Shown: positions 1 through 7,601 of the stretch, piece after piece
Layout: each line of letters starts with the position of its first letter
How positions within the stretch are numbered: position 1 is the first letter of the stretch
Assembly: GCA_029865265.1 (NCBI GenBank)
Contig: JAOUHG010000014.1
Coordinates: 1 to 64,000 of the forward strand
Source: Candidatus Krumholzibacteriia bacterium
Lineage (GTDB): Bacteria > Krumholzibacteriota > Krumholzibacteriia > WVZY01 > JAKEHA01
DNA length: 64,000 bases
Direction: 5' to 3'
Notes under the pieces: generated by a model
What the model was told of the DNA's origin: nothing
Seen by the model: only the letters and a program-made list of their open reading frames with translations
Database searches by the model: none
Translations under genes and position numbers: made by a program

Positions 1-147
1 GTCACCGGCGGCGATGGCATGGCGGCGTTCGGCGGCGTAACCGACGGCGAACATCACATCGCGGTCCGGCGCGGACCGGTGCTTCACCAGCAGACCGTTG
101 CAACCGGCGCCGGCGCCGCCCGTATCACCGTCGAGACGGGTCCCTGA
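1..147 (+). CDS. C-terminal end of an unidentified protein (partial)
   Basis: Frame 1 is open from the first base to a TGA at 145-147 and gives 48 residues. The stretch reads like a beta-sandwich edge: a Gly-rich segment, then F-G-G-V-T-D-G-E-H-H-I-A-V-R, resembling the end of carboxypeptidase-regulatory-like or PEGA-type domains. The TonB-family gene follows 84 bases downstream on the same strand behind its own promoter. The start and most of the protein lie outside the window, so no function can be given; reading the frame as coding rests on composition only. Confidence 0.45.
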   Translation, partial: VTGGDGMAAFGGVTDGEHHIAVRRGPVLHQQTVATGAGAARITVETGP

Positions 148-172
148 GGCGGGAGGCAACCGGGCAGCCACA

Positions 173-202
173 TTGACCGCAACCCCTCGCGACACCTATC
201 TT
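173..202 (+). promoter_or_regulatory. sigma70-like promoter of the TonB-family gene
   Basis: TTGACC at 173-178 and TATCTT at 197-202 are separated by 18 bases. A GAGGAG Shine-Dalgarno (221-226) stands five bases before the ATG at 232. The -10 box matches consensus at four of six positions, so strength is uncertain. Confidence 0.45.
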
Positions 203-231
203 TAGTTGACCCCACCAGGCGAGGAGACAGC

Positions 232-900
232 ATGCCCGGGCGCTCCTGGGACAACGACTCATCCTATCGGCGGCGGCTGCTGGCCGTGCTTCCCCTGGTC
301 ATCCTGCTGCTGGCCTCGCTGGTGTATTTCACGCGCCGTATGGCCCCGGTAGAGATATTCAAGTTCGTCGGCTGGCGCGGCGAGCTGGAACTGGTGCCGA
401 AGATCACCATCATCCCCGACACGCCCTCACCCAACACCACCCCGACCGAGAGCGGCCAGACCACGGAGGGCGCCATCAAGCTCGACCTGGCCGAAGTACC
501 CGGAGACTTCGAAGCCAACCCGCCGCGCATCCAGAGCGAGAACGTGAAGAAACTCGCCCCGGTGTTCGACGACCTCTCCAGGGTGCCGGCAATCAAGGAG
601 CCGGAACGCGAGGCGGCGCCGTACTCCGATCAGTTCGTCATCCTGCACCAGGTGGACCCGCGCTATCCGCCGCGCGAACTGGCCGAGGGCATCGAGGGTA
701 CGGTCACGGTGGAACTGGTGGTGGACGAGGGCGGACGGGTGAGCGATGCGTACGTGCTGTCCGCGTTGGGCCCGGCTTCGTTTCAGGAATCGGCGCTGGA
801 GGCGGTGCGGCAGTTCGAGTTTCAGCCGCTCACGGATGCGAAGGGACAGCCCACCGCCATGCGGGTGAAGTTCCAGATCAAGTTTCGCGTGTACGGGTGA
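232..900 (+). CDS. TonB-family energy transducer-like protein
   Basis: A 222-residue protein with TonB layout: a short basic cytoplasmic N-terminus, one membrane helix at about residues 16-33, a linker rich in Pro, Thr and Glu (about 60-135), and a C-terminal TonB domain (about 138-222) with the V-D-P-R-Y-P-P entry motif and the G-x-V-x-V-E-L-V-V-D strand. Such proteins pass proton-motive energy from ExbB/ExbD to outer-membrane receptors; no exbBD or receptor lies in the window, so its partner is unknown. The start is set by GAGGAG five bases upstream. The gene converges on the minus-strand block with only 4 bases between stops and no visible terminator. Confidence 0.85.
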   Translation: MPGRSWDNDSSYRRRLLAVLPLVILLLASLVYFTRRMAPVEIFKFVGWRGELELVPKITIIPDTPSPNTTPTESGQTTEGAIKLDLAEVPGDFEANPPRIQSENVKKLAPVFDDLSRVPAIKEPEREAAPYSDQFVILHQVDPRYPPRELAEGIEGTVTVELVVDEGGRVSDAYVLSALGPASFQESALEAVRQFEFQPLTDAKGQPTAMRVKFQIKFRVYG

Positions 901-904
901 GCGC

Positions 905-2638
905 TCAGCGCGCGAAGGGTTCGACGCGGCCGTTGCGCACGCGCACCAGGGGGACGATGCGCGCGCGTTCCATCCGGGTGGCGGCATCGCCGCGCAGCGC
1001 CCCGTCCAGCATGGCGCGCACGTCCTCGCGCGAGGTCGCGCCGTCGGCGACCGCGGCGAGCACCGCCCGCATGCCGTAATAACCGGCCACCGACACCGGG
1101 CTCGCCTCCGCCGCGCCCGCGGTGGCCAGCTTCGCCTTCAGCATGGCTTCGATCTCCGGCGTCGAGCCGTAGTGTGAATCCGCCGCGAACAGAGCGCCCT
1201 CCATTTCGTCGCGCCCCAGGCGCAGCAGCTTGTCGGAGTTCCACTGGCTGATCCCGAGCATCTGCACGTGCAGATCGAAAAAGCGCGACTGCGGCAGGAT
1301 CTGCAGCAGCTCCTCCACGCTCCCCACCGCAAACAGCGCGTCGGGCACGGCCTCGCGGATACGTTCCAGTTGCGCGCGGAAATCGGTGGAACCGTCTTCG
1401 AAATACTCCGCGGCAACCACCTGCCTGCCCATGCGCTGCACTTCCTGCGCGAAGAAGTCGCCCACCTCGCGCCGTTCGCCGCGCGCCGGGGAGAGAATGG
1501 CGAAGCGCTCCAGCGCCAGCGCGCCGGTCGCCGCCTCGGCCACCGCGGTGGCCTCCACCGTTGCGGGCACGCGGGTCTGAAATATCCACGGACCGATTTC
1601 GACGATCTCGTCGGAGGGGATCACCGGGGAGACGACGGGCGCGCGCCACGCGTTGGCCTCGATGGCGCCGGAGATGGCGGCCAGGGTGAAGACGTCACCG
1701 ACGATCGCGATCACGCCGTCCTCCGCGACCAGTCGCCGCACCGCCTTGACAGCGCCCGCCGCACCGCCGCGCGAGTCGCCCGCCACGAGCGACACGTGCC
1801 GGGCGTGCTCCTGGTTGTGGTCCTCGACGGCGAGCTTCGCGCCCTGCTCGAAGAGCCGGCCGTACAGCGCGAGCGAACCGGTCTGCGGGAGCAGCAGTCC
1901 GACACGATCGGGGTTCACGCGCGACAGCGGTCCCGGTGGCGGCGCCTGGCGGCGCTCCACCGCCATTTCCATCAGGCGCCGCGCGTCGGCGTGCGCCTCT
2001 CCGCTGGGCAGCGAGTCGAGATAATCGCCCACCAGTTGGTAGCAGCGGTCGTAATCGCCCGCCGCGTAAGCAAGGCGGGCACGCTTGAACGCCGCCTGCC
2101 GCGCGAGGGCGGAGTCCGGGTAGCGCCGCGCGAGCGCGTCCAGGTCGGACTGCCCCAGCTGGCCGTCCGCGAGTTCCATCAGGCGGCGCGAGGCGTCCTC
2201 CCGCTCGGCCGGCTCGGCGGGCGTGCGCAGAAACTCCAACAGCGCCTCCGCCTCGTGAAACGCGTCGCGCAACACGGCGTAGTCGGCGGCGGCGGCGCGC
2301 AACGCCGGCGGGCGGAACGAACTGAGGGGGAAATCGGTGGAGAGCGCCGTGTAGAAGGTGACCGCGTCGGCATGACGCCCGCGCGCGTCGGCAATCTGCC
2401 CCGCGCGGTAGAGCGCCTCGTCGCGCTTCTCGAAACGCGGGTAGCCGTTGATGAGTTCGGCGGCGGCCGCCGCCGCGGCATCCACGTTGCCGGCGCGCTG
2501 CTGTTCGGTGACGGTCTGGAAAAGATCCCCGGCGCGGGCCTGTTCGTCGGGTCCGTACGCGGCGCCCTTGCGGCCGGCCTGGGTGCAACCCATGAACGCC
2601 ACCAGCGCGACGGCAAGAATAACAACGGTTGCGCGCAT
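905..2638 (-). CDS. Lipoprotein with TPR and periplasmic-binding (LpoA-like) domains
   Basis: 577 residues. The N-terminus is a lipoprotein signal with lipobox F-M-G-C (Cys18). Residues about 30-215 are Ala-rich helical repeats (TPR-like, with paired R-Y-P and Y-x-x-G motifs); residues about 235-570 resemble the type I periplasmic-binding fold (G-L-L-L-P-Q-T-G-S start, later D-A-L-F-A-V-G), as in ABC leucine-binding proteins and the penicillin-binding-protein activator LpoA. A role as an outer-membrane lipoprotein aiding peptidoglycan synthesis is possible by architecture; a ligand sensor is the alternative. The ATG overlaps the TAA of the preceding bifunctional-nuclease gene (TAATG), so the two are translationally coupled. 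It is the last gene of the long minus-strand block. Confidence 0.75.
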   Translation of the reverse strand: MRATVVILAVALVAFMGCTQAGRKGAAYGPDEQARAGDLFQTVTEQQRAGNVDAAAAAAAELINGYPRFEKRDEALYRAGQIADARGRHADAVTFYTALSTDFPLSSFRPPALRAAAADYAVLRDAFHEAEALLEFLRTPAEPAEREDASRRLMELADGQLGQSDLDALARRYPDSALARQAAFKRARLAYAAGDYDRCYQLVGDYLDSLPSGEAHADARRLMEMAVERRQAPPPGPLSRVNPDRVGLLLPQTGSLALYGRLFEQGAKLAVEDHNQEHARHVSLVAGDSRGGAAGAVKAVRRLVAEDGVIAIVGDVFTLAAISGAIEANAWRAPVVSPVIPSDEIVEIGPWIFQTRVPATVEATAVAEAATGALALERFAILSPARGERREVGDFFAQEVQRMGRQVVAAEYFEDGSTDFRAQLERIREAVPDALFAVGSVEELLQILPQSRFFDLHVQMLGISQWNSDKLLRLGRDEMEGALFAADSHYGSTPEIEAMLKAKLATAGAAEASPVSVAGYYGMRAVLAAVADGATSREDVRAMLDGALRGDAATRMERARIVPLVRVRNGRVEPFAR

Positions 2639-3153
2639 TAGAATTCGCCCGGGTCGAGATCCTTGAGATAGCGCCGGATTTCGTCGTCCGGATCCGTGGC
2701 CGGTTCCGGGCCCTGGCCCACCTCCCCGGTGCCGGACTCCAGGGCACGCTTGTGGGCCGAGAACACCTCGCGCGCCACGAAGATGGGTGCGTTGAAGCGC
2801 AGCGCCAGCGCCACCGAGTCACTCGGGCGCGCGTCGATGACAATCAACTCGCCGTCGCGGTTGAGGTAGAGCTTGGCAAAGAATGTGTTGTTGGACAGGT
2901 CGGTGATGGCCACCTTGGACAGCTGCGCCCCCAGGCTCTCGATGGCGACCTTCAGCAGATCGTGGGTGAGCGGCCGTTCGAACTTCTCCCCGCTCATCGA
3001 CAACTGGATGGCGATGCCCTCGGCGTGACCAATCCAGATGGGGAGCACCTCCTCGCCCTCGCTGCTCTTGAGCAACACGACGGGGTTGTCCCGCGGGTCG
3101 CGGGCCATCCCGTTCACCGTCACCTGCACGAAGTGTTTGTCACCCGGTGCCAA
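2638..3153 (-). CDS. Bifunctional nuclease (BFN/DUF151) domain protein
   Basis: 171 residues. The DUF151 core covers about residues 8-135: V-V-L-L-K-S-S-E-G, L-P-I-W-I-G-x-x-E-G, then D-A-R-P-S-D-S-V-A-L-A-L-R, which is the family signature. Plant members have DNase and RNase activity; bacterial members are mostly uncharacterised. The C-terminal 35 residues are acidic and probably disordered. The start is a TTG five bases after GGAGG; no ATG sits at this position. It lies 13 bases after the PpiC lipoprotein gene and overlaps the next gene by one base, so it is within an operon. Confidence 0.85.
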   Translation of the reverse strand: MAPGDKHFVQVTVNGMARDPRDNPVVLLKSSEGEEVLPIWIGHAEGIAIQLSMSGEKFERPLTHDLLKVAIESLGAQLSKVAITDLSNNTFFAKLYLNRDGELIVIDARPSDSVALALRFNAPIFVAREVFSAHKRALESGTGEVGQGPEPATDPDDEIRRYLKDLDPGEF

Positions 3154-3166
3154 GGCGCCTCCGTGT

Positions 3167-4381
3167 TCAGTGGCTCTGGTCCTCGATCTGCCGGTTGAGA
3201 TCGTCGAGATCCTCGAACTTGGGCAACGGCTTGTCCAGGTTCTGCAGCATCCAGCGGGCCGTCTCCGCCATTTCGCTGTCGGGATAGTCCTGGATCAGCC
3301 GGTTGAACGTCCGGTCGGCCATGACGAAATCCTTCATTTCCTCCGCATAGACGAAGCCGATCATGAACATGGCGTGCGGCGCATGCGGGTCGTCGGGAAA
3401 CTTGTCCACGATCTCCTGGAACGCATTGATCCGATTCTGCGGGTCTTCGCTGTTTTGTGCAAACTGAAAAAGCTCCTCGGGGCCGCGCTGCGTGCTGTCG
3501 TAGGACTCCTGCATGTAGTTGTGGGCCTGGTACCTCGTCTGCACCTCCGCAAAATGCGTCTGGCGGGTTTGCTCCAGCTTGTCGCGCGAGAGCTGGCTTG
3601 CGATCTCCTCCTTGACCTCGTCGTAGGGCCGCAGGCGGGCATCCTCACGGTCGTTTACCCGCACCAGCGAGTATCCCTGCTCCCACTTGATGGGGCCGTA
3701 GATCTTGCCGGGCTCCATCTGCTCCAGGGCATCGGTGAAGGTCTGCGAGTAACCAACCCCGCGAATGTAGCCGCCGGGGTTGAAGTACCCCAGGTCGCCA
3801 CCGTCCGCCTTGGTGATGGTGTCTTCGGAGTACAGGTGGGCCATGGTGGTAAACTTCTCGCCACCTTCTTCCACGCGCACCTTGATCTCTTCCAGCTTCT
3901 CCTTGTTCTTGGAGAAGACGTGCTGCGCACGAATCGTGGCCAGCACCGTGAACTGGTCGGAATGGGTTTCGTAGTACGCGTGCATCTCCTCGTCCGTGGG
4001 GCGGGCCTTGGAATCCACGTACTCGCGCAGGTACTCGGAGACCAGGATGGTGCGCGTGGCGTCCTCGATCTGCTTGCGAACGGCCTCGTCGTCATCGAGC
4101 TTGAGCCGCTGTGCCTCCAGGTATGACATCTCCTCCTGCATGAGGCGCAACGCCAGTTCGGCGCGGCCCTGCGGCGTGTCGAAGCGGCGACGTTGCGGCT
4201 CCGGCAGCCGGCGCAGGAACTCCTCGAGTTGCGCACGGGACAGCTGCCAGTCTTCCACGGTGGCGGCGAGCTGATCCTCGGGTACGTCGAGGCTGGTCTT
4301 CTCATCGGAGCGGGAGCAGCCACCGGCAACGAGGCCGGCGGCGAGCAGTGACAGTGGCAGCAGAATTCGGATTGCCCTCAT
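3167..4381 (-). CDS. Peptidyl-prolyl isomerase lipoprotein (SurA/PpiC type)
   Basis: 404 residues with a lipoprotein signal peptide (lipobox V-A-G-G-C, Cys22). After a SurA_N-like helical segment (about 35-135), a parvulin PPIase domain runs about 138-250, with H-V-F-S, D-G-G-D-L-G-Y-F and an M-x-P-G-K-I-x-G-P motif. The last 100 residues are TPR-like (D-K-F-P-D-D-P-H-A-P and D-Y-P-D-S-E-M-A pairs, as in BamD-like repeats). Likely a periplasmic chaperone/isomerase for outer-membrane protein folding. The ATG follows GGAGGA by nine bases. It is 21 bases downstream of the mannose-1-P guanylyltransferase gene. Confidence 0.88.
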   Translation of the reverse strand: MRAIRILLPLSLLAAGLVAGGCSRSDEKTSLDVPEDQLAATVEDWQLSRAQLEEFLRRLPEPQRRRFDTPQGRAELALRLMQEEMSYLEAQRLKLDDDEAVRKQIEDATRTILVSEYLREYVDSKARPTDEEMHAYYETHSDQFTVLATIRAQHVFSKNKEKLEEIKVRVEEGGEKFTTMAHLYSEDTITKADGGDLGYFNPGGYIRGVGYSQTFTDALEQMEPGKIYGPIKWEQGYSLVRVNDREDARLRPYDEVKEEIASQLSRDKLEQTRQTHFAEVQTRYQAHNYMQESYDSTQRGPEELFQFAQNSEDPQNRINAFQEIVDKFPDDPHAPHAMFMIGFVYAEEMKDFVMADRTFNRLIQDYPDSEMAETARWMLQNLDKPLPKFEDLDDLNRQIEDQSH

Positions 4382-4402
4382 GTTCTCGATTCCTCCGTGG
4401 AC

Positions 4403-5470
4403 TTAGGTCAGATCGCTGCGGCCGCGCTTCTTCAACTCCGCGACGACCCGTTTGACTTCCTGCACGCGATCCCGCCGGCACACCAGGATGGCACCGCCGT
4501 CCTCCACCACCACCACGTCGTCCACACCGACGATCGCAACCAGTTGTTCGCGGGACACGATGGTATTGTTGCTTCCGTCGATGAGAACGTGGTCGCCGAC
4601 GGCGACGTTGCCTTGATCATCGGCGGGGTACGCGTCGCGGATGAACTCCCAGCTCCCCACGTCGTTCCAGTCGAAATCCGCCCTGAGGGCGACGACGTTC
4701 TCCGCCTTCTCCATCAGGCCGTAATCGATCGAAATCGCGGGGGCGCGCACATACTCCTCGTTCAACACCTCCGCCAGCGGGCGTGTTCCCATGCCCGACG
4801 CGATACGCCCCAGTACCGCCCCCAGCTCCGGCAGGTGCCGTGCGAGACCTTCCAGCACGGTGTCGGTCCGCCACATGAACATCCCGCTGTTCCACAGGCA
4901 GCCCTCCGCCACCAGGCGCCGGGCCCGCGCCGCGTCCGGCTTCTCCAGGAAGGCCGCCACGCGAAACAGGGGCGCGCCGCCGTCACCCGCCGGCTCCGCC
5001 AGCCGGATGTAGCCATAACCGGTTTCCGGACGCGTGGGCGTCACGCCAAAGGTCAGCAGATCCGCGTGGGCCTCGACGTGTCGCGCGCCCGCGCGAACCA
5101 GTTCCTGGAACCGTCCCACCGGCGCCACCAGGTGGTCGGCCGGCAGCACCAGCATCGTCCGCTCGCCGCCGCGCGCCCGCGCCACCACCGCCGCCAGCCC
5201 GATGCAGGGGGCTGTGTTGCGCACGTCCGGTTCGCCCACCACGTTCTCCGGCGGGACCAGTCCCGCCACTTCGTCCATGATGGCATCGCGCTGCTCGCGG
5301 TTGGTGAAAACGAACGTCTCGCCCGGAGTCGCGAGGCCTTCGAGCCGCGCGAGCGTCAGCCGGATCATGCTCCCCTGCCCGGTGAGGTCGAGGAGTTGCT
5401 TGGGCCGCTGGCGGCGGCTGGCGGGCCAGAAACGCTCGCCCACGCCACCCGCCATGACAACGGCTAACAC
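4403..5470 (-). CDS. manC: Mannose-1-phosphate guanylyltransferase
   Basis: 355 residues, the nucleotidyltransferase half only; the C-terminal isomerase domain of bifunctional ManC/AlgA is absent. The N-terminal motif A-G-G-V-G-E-R-F-W-P with a following R-P-K-Q is the GDP-mannose pyrophosphorylase signature, and F-L-E-K-P and N-S-G-M-F-x-W are also present. It makes GDP-mannose from mannose-1-P and GTP, feeding glycan synthesis. The start is GTG (the M-A-G-G methionine is only six codons in), placed eight bases after AAGGGGG. It lies 22 bases after rplI and is presumably read from the ribosomal-protein promoter. Confidence 0.9.
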   Translation of the reverse strand: MLAVVMAGGVGERFWPASRRQRPKQLLDLTGQGSMIRLTLARLEGLATPGETFVFTNREQRDAIMDEVAGLVPPENVVGEPDVRNTAPCIGLAAVVARARGGERTMLVLPADHLVAPVGRFQELVRAGARHVEAHADLLTFGVTPTRPETGYGYIRLAEPAGDGGAPLFRVAAFLEKPDAARARRLVAEGCLWNSGMFMWRTDTVLEGLARHLPELGAVLGRIASGMGTRPLAEVLNEEYVRAPAISIDYGLMEKAENVVALRADFDWNDVGSWEFIRDAYPADDQGNVAVGDHVLIDGSNNTIVSREQLVAIVGVDDVVVVEDGGAILVCRRDRVQEVKRVVAELKKRGRSDLT

Positions 5471-5492
5471 GGCGGTCCCCCTTGCGAGATGA

Positions 5493-5936
5493 TTACTCCT
5501 TCACCACCGATACTTTGACCGGCACGCTGACCTCGCGGTGCAGGCGCACGTCGACCGTGTACTCGCCGAGCTGCTTGATGGGCTCGTCGAGTACGATCTG
5601 GCGCTTTTCGAGCTGGTATCCCTTTTCCTCGAGGTGGCGGAAGATGTCCAGAACGGTGACGGAACCGTACAGCTTGTCCTCCTCACCCACCTGCACGGTG
5701 ATGGTGCACGCCGCCCCGGCCAGCTTTGCCGCCTGGGCACGCGCCGACGCCATCTCCTGCATGTCGCGCTTGATGAGCTTGCGCTCGTTCTCCTGGAACA
5801 CGCGACGGTTGGCCTCGCTCGCGGGAAGCGCCAGTTTGCGCGGGAAGAGGTAGTTGCGGGCGTAGCCCGGCTTCACCTTCACCATCTCGCCCCGGTTTCC
5901 CAGCTTGTGGATGGCGTCGAGAAGAATGACTTCCAT
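5493..5936 (-). CDS. rplI: 50S ribosomal protein L9
   Basis: 147 residues, the normal length for bL9. The N-terminal rRNA-binding domain is clear (M-E-V-I-L-L, L-G-x-x-G, V-K-x-G-Y-A-R-N-Y-L-F-P); a central helix leads to the C-terminal domain with L-Y-G-S-V-T. AGGGAG lies six bases before the ATG. It is the third gene of the rpsF-rpsR-rplI operon, 18 bases after rpsR. Confidence 0.97.
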   Translation of the reverse strand: MEVILLDAIHKLGNRGEMVKVKPGYARNYLFPRKLALPASEANRRVFQENERKLIKRDMQEMASARAQAAKLAGAACTITVQVGEEDKLYGSVTVLDIFRHLEEKGYQLEKRQIVLDEPIKQLGEYTVDVRLHREVSVPVKVSVVKE

Positions 5937-5954
5937 GTCTGACTCCCTTTTCCG

Positions 5955-6227
5955 CTAACGGTAGTACTCGCGAACGTACGGAACGAGCGCGATGAGCCGC
6001 GCGCGCTTAACCGCCATTGCGAGCATGCGCTGGTGCTTCGCGCAGGTCCCGGTGATCCGGCGCGGCGTGATCTTGCCGCGATCGGTCATGAAACGCCGCA
6101 GCCGGCGCTCGTCCTTGTAGTCGAGATACGTGACCCGGTCGAGGCAGAACTTGCACTTCTTCTTGCGGATCGGCCGTTTCTCGCGCTTCTCGCCCTTCTT
6201 CTTCTTGTCAACCCTGTCTCTCGCCAC
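5955..6227 (-). CDS. rpsR: 30S ribosomal protein S18
   Basis: 90 residues from a GTG start. An in-frame ATG exists at 6293 but would overlap rpsF by 86 bases; the GTG at 6227 has GGAGG seven bases upstream and gives the expected length. The protein has a Lys/Arg-rich N-terminal tail and the S18 core (D-Y-K-D-x-x-x-L-R-R-F, T-G-x-C-A-K-H-Q-R). It retains C-x-x-C plus a later Cys and His, so it is the zinc-type (C+) S18. It pairs with S6 on the 30S platform. The 20-base overlap with rpsF points to coupled translation. Confidence 0.95.
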   Translation of the reverse strand: MARDRVDKKKKGEKREKRPIRKKKCKFCLDRVTYLDYKDERRLRRFMTDRGKITPRRITGTCAKHQRMLAMAVKRARLIALVPYVREYYR

Positions 6228-6585
6228 GGTGGTCCTCCTGCGGTTGTCCAAATACGGGTTCCACGGTTGCGGGGTCGAGTCCGGGCTCATCACCGGCGGC
6301 GAGCTCGTCGACCACGATCATGTGACGGAGCACGTGCTCGTCGATGCGCAGCTGACGGCCCAGTTCGTCGAGGAGCGTGCTGGCCCCGCGGAACCGGTAG
6401 AAGAAGTAGTGACCCTCGGGCTGTTTCATGATTTCGTACGCGAGCCTTCGCTTGCCCCAGGTCTCCACCTGGGTGATTTCACCGCCACCGCTGGCGATGA
6501 CCTCGACGTACTTCGCCGTACTGGTCTTCAACCCATCCTCGGAAACGGATGGTTCAAAGATCACGGCACACTCATAACTTCTCAT
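6208..6585 (-). CDS. rpsF: 30S ribosomal protein S6
   Basis: 125 residues. The start M-R-S-Y-E-C is chosen because GGGAGG precedes this ATG by seven bases and matches the S6 N-terminus; an ATG seven codons upstream lacks a site. The S6 fold is shown by Y-E-x-A-V-I-F-E-P, [10 protein letters not shown] and G-H-Y-F-F-Y-R-F. The tail after residue about 100 is acidic and extended, as is common in high-GC bacteria. It heads the rpsF-rpsR-rplI operon, with a promoter about 100 bases upstream and a leader hairpin that may be the S6:S18 autoregulatory site. Confidence 0.96.
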   Translation of the reverse strand: MRSYECAVIFEPSVSEDGLKTSTAKYVEVIASGGGEITQVETWGKRRLAYEIMKQPEGHYFFYRFRGASTLLDELGRQLRIDEHVLRHMIVVDELAAGDEPGLDPATVEPVFGQPQEDHRGERQG

Positions 6586-6608
6586 CGAATACCTCCCTGT
6601 GGACAACG

Positions 6609-6641
6609 ACCCTCCCGCAGCGGTGAAACCGGCCGGAGGGT
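6609..6641 (-). promoter_or_regulatory. Leader hairpin of rpsF, candidate S6:S18 autoregulatory site
   Basis: Bases 6609-6615 and 6635-6641 form a perfect 7-bp stem in the rpsF 5' leader. It encloses a GC-rich internal part with CCG trinucleotides and a CGG-UUUCA-CCG inner hairpin. The S6:S18 complex is known to bind a CCG-containing hairpin in its own mRNA leader in many bacteria. Position and CCG content fit; identity is inferred by eye. Confidence 0.4.
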
Positions 6642-6686
6642 AGAGAAGTTCTCGTCGGCGTGAAACTGACTGAATTAAGAGGGGTT

Positions 6687-6715
6687 ACTATACCGGACCG
6701 CCGCGGGCCCGTCAA
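6687..6715 (-). promoter_or_regulatory. sigma70-like promoter of rpsF-rpsR-rplI
   Basis: On the minus strand, TTGACG (6715-6710) and TATAGT (6692-6687) are exactly 17 bases apart. The expected transcription start near 6680 gives a leader of about 95 bases containing the hairpin at 6609-6641. This is one of the best promoter matches in the window. Confidence 0.75.
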
Positions 6716-6726
6716 GGATCTGAGTT

Positions 6727-6891
6727 CGGAGAGGCCGTGCGCCGGCCCGCGGACACGGGTCTCGGCGCCCCACCGGGCGCCTCGCCCTTGCGCTCAGCCT
6801 CGCTCGCCGAGCCCCATCTATTGAAATGGGCTCGGCACCGTGGCCGCTCGGCTTCCGCGACAGTCCGCTTGCCCGGCGCACGGCCTCTCCG
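6727..6891 (-). other. 165-base structured element with 19-bp perfect inverted-repeat ends
   Basis: Arms 6727-6745 and 6873-6891 are perfect 19-base inverted repeats. Inside, read on the minus strand, a 6-bp helix (GCGGAC/GTCCGC) continues the stem after a small internal loop. A near-central hairpin (6806-6836, with an eight-base loop) and a 7-bp hairpin (6764-6781, loop CACC) follow. The element begins two bases after the pth stop and ends 12 bases before the rpsF -35 box. There is no U-tract, so it is not a plain terminator. It could be a processed small RNA (a rod with central hairpin, as in 6S RNA), an mRNA stabiliser, or a genomic repeat. Reading frames through it look non-coding. Confidence 0.5.
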
Positions 6892-6893
6892 GG

Positions 6894-7487
6894 TCATTCC
6901 TCGGGAGGGGGCTCCTTGCGGGCGTTGTAGCGCCCCATGGCCCGGTCGATGCCGGTGGTGACCCACGCGGCCACGCACTCCGCGGCCGTCCCGATCATCT
7001 CCGCCACGGCCTCCTGCTCCTCGGGCAGAAACTCGGCCAGGACGAACTCGGCGGCGTCCACCCGGGGCGGAACCGGTCCCACACCCATGCGCAGGCGGGG
7101 AAACCCCGTGGTCTCCAGGCGCTCGATTACCGATACCAGCCCGTTGTGGCCGCCGTCGCTCCCCCCCGGCCGCAGTCGCAGTTGCCCCAGCGGCAGTGCG
7201 ATGTCGTCGCACACCACCAGCACCCGCGCCGGCGGCAGCGACTCCGCGTCCACGATGGGCCGCAGTGCATTCCCGGACAGGTTCATGAAGGTGAGCGGCT
7301 CCACCAGCAGCAGGTCGCGGCCCGCGAGCGCCATGCGCGCCACGCGGCGATTCCCGCCCTGCTCGCGCCAGCGCGCGCCGCGCGCGCGGCCCAGCGCCTC
7401 CACCACGTGGAAGCCAAGGTTGTGCCGGGTGTTCCGGTAGCGGTCGCCGGGGTTGCCGAGACCGGCGACGAGGTATTCCACCGCCAT
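6894..7487 (-). CDS. pth: Peptidyl-tRNA hydrolase
   Basis: 197 residues, standard length. Family motifs are intact: G-L-G-N-P-G near the N-terminus, T-R-H-N-x-G-F with the catalytic His, P-x-T-F-M-N-x-S-G, D-D and G-x-x-G-G-H-N-G-L. It releases tRNA from prematurely dropped peptidyl-tRNA. It follows rplY (ctc), as in the conserved prs-ctc-pth order, but a strong terminator lies between the two genes, so pth is read by read-through or from an unrecognised start. AAGGAG lies ten bases before the ATG. Confidence 0.96.
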   Translation of the reverse strand: MAVEYLVAGLGNPGDRYRNTRHNLGFHVVEALGRARGARWREQGGNRRVARMALAGRDLLLVEPLTFMNLSGNALRPIVDAESLPPARVLVVCDDIALPLGQLRLRPGGSDGGHNGLVSVIERLETTGFPRLRMGVGPVPPRVDAAEFVLAEFLPEEQEAVAEMIGTAAECVAAWVTTGIDRAMGRYNARKEPPPEE

Positions 7488-7530
7488 GGACGAACAGGCT
7501 CCTTCCCCCTCTCGCGGGGCTGCCGGTCAA

Positions 7531-7579
7531 GAAAAGGGCCCCGGGGCGAATCGATCCCGGATCGAACGCCGCGGGGCCC
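7531..7579 (-). terminator. Rho-independent terminator after rplY
   Basis: GGGCCCC-type arms (7573-7579 and 7536-7542) bracket an inner TCGATCC/GGATCGA palindrome and are followed on the minus strand by TTTTCTT. It ends the prs-rplY transcript before pth. Confidence 0.75.
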
Positions 7580-7601
7580 GGACGGACGTTGCGCGCCCGC
7601 G

